From: Xanthoparmelia taractica
Lineage: Eukaryota > Ascomycota > Lecanoromycetes > Lecanorales > Parmeliaceae
Assembly (NCBI GenBank): GCA_033085395.1
Contig: JANQBS010000443.1
Span: 1-22,875, forward strand
Reading direction: 5' to 3'
Length of the DNA: 22,875 bases
Position numbers and translations under genes: made by a program. How positions within the stretch are numbered: position 1 is the stretch's first letter; every line of letters begins with the position of its first letter. Positions 20,030-22,875 of the stretch are shown here, piece after piece. The notes below the pieces were generated by a model, which worked only from the letters and a program-made list of their open reading frames with translations, made no database searches and was not told the DNA's origin.

Positions 20030-20220
20030 GAGTTTAATAAAAACTAATATAATTATAAGATTAAAAAGCTTATAAATAAGCGATAACGACCCTATAGTCG
20101 AGAAAGAAAAATTATTAAGTATCTAATAAAATAAAAGATTAAGAATCGAAGTATAATTAATAATATAATAAGAATTTACTTTATAACGTTAGAGATATTT
20201 TAGATAATTACGAGAGAGAA
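20030..20220 (+). pseudogene. Chromodomain of element H
   Basis: Y-K-I-K-K-L-I-N-K-R (20054-20083) and K-I-I-K-Y-L-I-K-stop-K (about 20108-20137) match the start of an integrase chromodomain (E-x-I-L-x-K-R ... Y-L-V-K-W-K), with the conserved Trp as a stop. The frame then shifts by one base near 20138. It continues with E-S-K-Y-N-stop-stop-Y-N-K-N-L and D-I-L-D-N-Y-E-R-E, corresponding to P-E-Y-x-x-W-x-x-x-x-x-L. It would bind histone marks and steer integration. Confidence 0.7.
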
Positions 20221-20423
20221 TATTCCTTACCTTCGTTACGCCGTTATAATCGATCGTTATTAATTATTAATTATACTTAATATAATTAATAACTTCGTCT
20301 AGACACTACGATAACGTTAAACTATTATTCACTAAACGTAAAAAAGTAATTAATGTATTATTAGTAATCATTAAGATAAGATAAATAAAATAAAATAATA
20401 GCGAAATTTATTTATTAATAAAC
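20221..20423 (+). other. Unassigned tail after the H chromodomain
   Basis: No domain is recognised. It is AT-rich, with a run of AAATAAAATAAAATAATAG at about 20384-20402. It is probably the end of the polyprotein or the 3' untranslated part of H. Confidence 0.4.
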
Positions 20424-20528
20424 CTTACTTCGCATTACAATAATCTTACTTCGCATCACAATAATCTTACTTCGCATTACAATAATCTCACTTCGTATCA
20501 TAAAAACCTTACTTCGCATCATAATAAT
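20424..20528 (+). repeat. 21-bp minisatellite, five units
   Basis: There are five head-to-tail units, at 20424, 20445, 20466, 20487 and 20508, with consensus CTTACTTCGCATYACAATAAT. Unit 4 is the most diverged. Unit length is seven codons, and in one frame each unit reads S-Y-F-A-[S/L]-Q-Q with the second Gln as a stop. It could be a decayed C-terminal heptad repeat of H or a noncoding minisatellite. A T10-T11 run follows. Confidence 0.9.
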
Positions 20529-20857
20529 CTTATTTTTTTTTTTATCTTTCTATGATATTTTTCGTAATAAAATCTACTTTAATATTATTATATCTCGCTC
20601 TAGCTTAATGTATCTTATTATTTTTATTAAACATTTTATTTTAATTTATTATAGCGAATAATAAAATTAACGAGATAATTAATAAGAAGAATTTAATAAG
20701 ATTATTAATTATAAATTTAATACGAGTTAAGATCGATAACTTTATAAGAAGATTTGCGAATAGCGAGTTCTCAATTTATAAAGTAAGAATATAAGATATA
20801 AACCGCGTTATTAATATAAGAAATCAAAGAAGTTTAATTATCGATATAGCTCGTATA
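20529..20857. other. AT-rich spacer before copy C
   Basis: This is 329 bases without a recognisable domain or repeat partner elsewhere in the window. It may be the end of H, including a decayed LTR, or flanking DNA. GTATA (20853-20857) just before the LTR is the likely left half of the copy C target duplication; the right half is outside the window. Confidence 0.4.
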
Positions 20858-21021
20858 TGTCACGAAACGCACTTGCCAAGCCAATCAAGAAATAGGCTAA
20901 GGTAAGTGCTTGTCGGCTACTTGATAGGCTGGCTAACTTAGATAGAATTTTTCAACTTAGAATAATCAAGAATTACACACCTAATTGACTAATTATTTAA
21001 TTACACCCCTTTGCTATTATA
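20858..21021 (+). repeat. 5' LTR of copy C (164 bp)
   Basis: It starts TGTCACGAAACGCACTTGCC and ends TTTGCTATTATA. It is intermediate in length between the LTRs of A (172) and B (143), with a differently arranged palindrome-rich half (AAGTGCTTGTCGGCTACTTG). It shares the two ACTTAGA motifs. Confidence 0.88.
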
Positions 21022-21024
21022 GTA

Positions 21025-21038
21025 TAATAGCAACGCTC
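21025..21038 (+). promoter_or_regulatory. Primer-binding site of copy C
   Basis: TAATAGCAACGCTC lies three bases after the LTR, in the same position as in A and B. TGG has been lost by G-to-A changes. Confidence 0.55.
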
Positions 21039-21396
21039 AAATAGCTGTTATTGGCTATTTCAGGAGATTCTTTATTATTGCTTTATTATTACTTAATTAG
21101 TATTTATGTATTCGTTGTAATAATCTCTCTCCGCGAAGAATTATATTCTATTTAATAAGATCCGTATACAAAATTAGTGAAATTCTTATTCGGTCGAAAT
21201 CTTATTAAGTTTATCAAAAAACTTATTAAACTAGCTTCCTTACACTTTCTGTCATCACTATCATTACTATAGCTTACTTATTATTGCTGCATCACTATAT
21301 TGCTACTATTGTAGGCCACTGCCGCCCCTTTTGAATTACTCATCTCACTATCTTTGCTATAACAAGAAAAAAAATATTATATTATTTGATTGCATA
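21039..21396 (+). other. Leader region of copy C
   Basis: This matches 1598-1940 of copy A. It keeps many unmutated CA/TG steps (for example ACTGCCGCCCCTTTTG near 21319), so it is one of the best sources for the ancestral leader. No coding frame is visible. Confidence 0.6.
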
Positions 21397-22875
21397 ATGA
21401 AAGAGGACTTGAATTTATATAATATATATCTTCATGTTGATGAAAAGTCTTTCTTATTAATATAATACTATCTCTCCGTTATTAAGAAGAAGGCTGCTAT
21501 TATTCTATTTTCATTATTAAGAAGACTACTATTATCTTATCTTCGTTATAGATTACTATTATTCTATTTTTATTATTAAGAAGACTACTATTATTCTATC
21601 TTCGTTATAGATTGCTATTATTTTAACTTCGTTAGCTCTAAATTCTATCTCTCGAGATACTATTATTTTAATCTTTTAAATAAACAAATTTCTACACTTT
21701 AAGCACGCCTTTATTAGTCTTATCTTCGACGATATTAAGTAATTTATTTTCGATATTATTAAGATTAATTTCAGGTCTTTAAAGATTATAAAAGAAATAG
21801 CTTTATTAGCACGTAACGCACGTGTAAGAGCTCGTTTTATATCTATTAAGTTATTAAACTAATCTATTAGCTGAGTATTTAATCGATCTATTTTTAGGAC
21901 TACTCTAATTAGATTTGAGATTAATATCTAGTTATTAAGAAGACTAAGAGAATCTTCTTCTATTAAAGATATATCTCGTTCTTCACCTTTAAGAAGTTCT
22001 ATTATTAATAGTTCTTCTATCACAAATTCTATATCGAATTCTACTTTAAATTTAAGTATAAATTCTACTTCTAGAGATACTTTAAACTTTAATATAATTA
22101 AAAATAACGAGATTAATTAATAGAATACTGGCTTTTTATAGTAATAATAAATTACTCTATAAGGTCTTTTACGTAGCGTATCTAGATCGTCTAATAAGCG
22201 AGGATCGTTAGAATAAGATAATATTAATGTTATAGTAGAAGCTATATTAGTCAGTAGATAAAATGCTAATGATAGAAGATTTTTCAACCCGATATATGAT
22301 AATAAGTTAGTGGCTTTCGGTGCTTCTCTAATGAAGTATATATTAAAAGAGATCTACTTTCGGGATATATATTTATTTCTAGAGTATGCTCGTGACGTAA
22401 CTAGTATTAAGAATAATAAGCTTATTCGTACGAATCTCTGAACTTATTTTAAGAGATCTACTTTGAAATAATAATTAAGCGAGCTTTCTAATAATAATAA
22501 GCGTCTTATAAAGCTTAAGAATAAATTAAATAAATGAGAAAGAATACTAATTAAACGATTTAAAGTATCTATTAATGTAATAATTAATTCGTTATTAAAG
22601 AAGAGATATATCTTAAGAAATACTATTAATAAGAGAAAGTCTTAAGAGTATATATAAAAGATCTTATATGCTTCGAAGAATATCGACTTAATTAGTGTCA
22701 AAAATTAGCTTAATATTATCTATAATAATTTAAATATTAAGCTGAGACGTGACCTAAGAAGATTAAAGAATTAAATTATCTTGTATAATTTTCTTAAGAA
22801 GATAAATAATCTTAAATATAATTAATAAATCTACGCAAATAGATATAATTCGAGAATATATAAGTTTTCTTCTTC
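21397..22875 (+). pseudogene. gag of copy C, 5' part (degraded, cut by window edge)
   Basis: A plausible start is ATG 21397, reading M-K-E-D-L-N-L-Y-N and then L-H-V-D-E-K-S-F with no stop for about 24 codons. The matching parts of A and B lack some 20-25 bases here, so this copy may be the only one in the window keeping the original N-terminus. The frame is then disturbed by the 59-bp tandem repeat. Further blocks match A: A-R-N-A-R-V-R-A-R near 21810, the charged K-R-L block near 22500, and the start of the Ser run at the edge. Stops are again mostly at Trp/Gln codons. Confidence 0.68.
21497..21614 (+). repeat. 59-bp tandem duplication near the gag start of copy C
   Basis: The units are 21497-21555 and 21556-21614, both starting CTATTATTCTATTTT, with a partial third at 21615. 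Copy A has a single unit (2026-2084). 59 is not a multiple of three, so unit number decides the downstream frame. Confidence 0.8.

Larger units (their letters stand above)
16493..20857 (+). mobile_element. Outer Ty3/gypsy element H, right part
   Basis: This is the continuation of the element begun left of copy A: protease, reverse transcriptase, RNase H, integrase and chromodomain in order, then a noncoding tail with 21-bp repeats. No 3' LTR was recognised before copy C starts at 20858, so H may end in this tail or continue beyond copy C outside the window. Its sequence is clearly different from the A/B/C family, though of the same superfamily. Confidence 0.8.
20858..22875 (+). mobile_element. 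Ty3/gypsy chromovirus copy C, 5' end (cut by window edge)
   Basis: LTR, primer-binding site, leader and gag are colinear with 1409-3405 of copy A on the same strand. The window ends inside the TTC run of gag. Matches are interrupted only by small indels (fewer Asn/Ser codons in gag, one more tandem unit near the start). Confidence 0.9.

Noticed and set aside
20424..20528. CRISPR-like array
   Set aside because: The units are contiguous 21-bp tandem copies without unique spacers, in a eukaryotic setting.
1..22875. A novel defence, biosynthetic or toxin system hidden in the AT-rich DNA
   Set aside because: All long stretches with protein-like signal belong to two Ty3/gypsy families, and the remaining gaps are short and without coding signal.

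Overview
The window is a stack of dead long-terminal-repeat (LTR) retrotransposons in strongly AT-rich DNA. No intact protein gene, tRNA, rRNA or CRISPR array is visible. The sequence suggests a filamentous ascomycete fungus. Decayed reading frames can still be read as Ty3/gypsy polyproteins with a C-terminal chromodomain, and most of their stops sit where Trp (TGG) or Gln (CAA/CAG) is expected. CA/TG dinucleotides are scarce while CG remains common. That is the expected footprint of repeat-induced point mutation (RIP), a fungal genome defence that converts C to T, mainly at CpA.

Layout: (1) An outer Ty3/gypsy element, 'H' (+ strand), occupies 1-1408 and resumes at 16493-20857. It was split inside its protease domain. 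(2) Copy A of a second family (+ strand) inserted there with target duplication TAGAG. It covers 1409-6607 and 14065-16492 and has 172-bp LTRs at both ends. (3) Copy B of the same family (- strand, 6608-14064, 143-bp LTRs) inserted into the RNase H region of copy A with target duplication GAGCT. (4) Copy C (+ strand) starts at 20858 just downstream of the recognisable part of H and runs off the window inside its gag.

The order of events follows from nesting: H, then A, then B; C came after H. Copies A and B each show the order LTR, primer-binding site, leader, gag, protease, reverse transcriptase, RNase H, integrase, chromodomain, short 3' noncoding segment, LTR. If B and one copy of its target duplication are removed in silico, the pol frame of A runs on without a shift. 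B carries several indels, including a 35-bp loss in integrase.

Nothing here looks like a new defence or metabolic system. The points of interest are the exactly resolvable nesting, the CpA-type mutation pattern that spares CpG, short LTRs dense in a GGCAAGTGCTTGGC-type palindrome, hypervariable tandem repeats near the gag start, a glutamine-rich gag segment that kept many CAA/CAG codons, and a frame offset between gag and pol at a T9 run. The family calls rest on motifs I recognised by eye in translations, without database searches.
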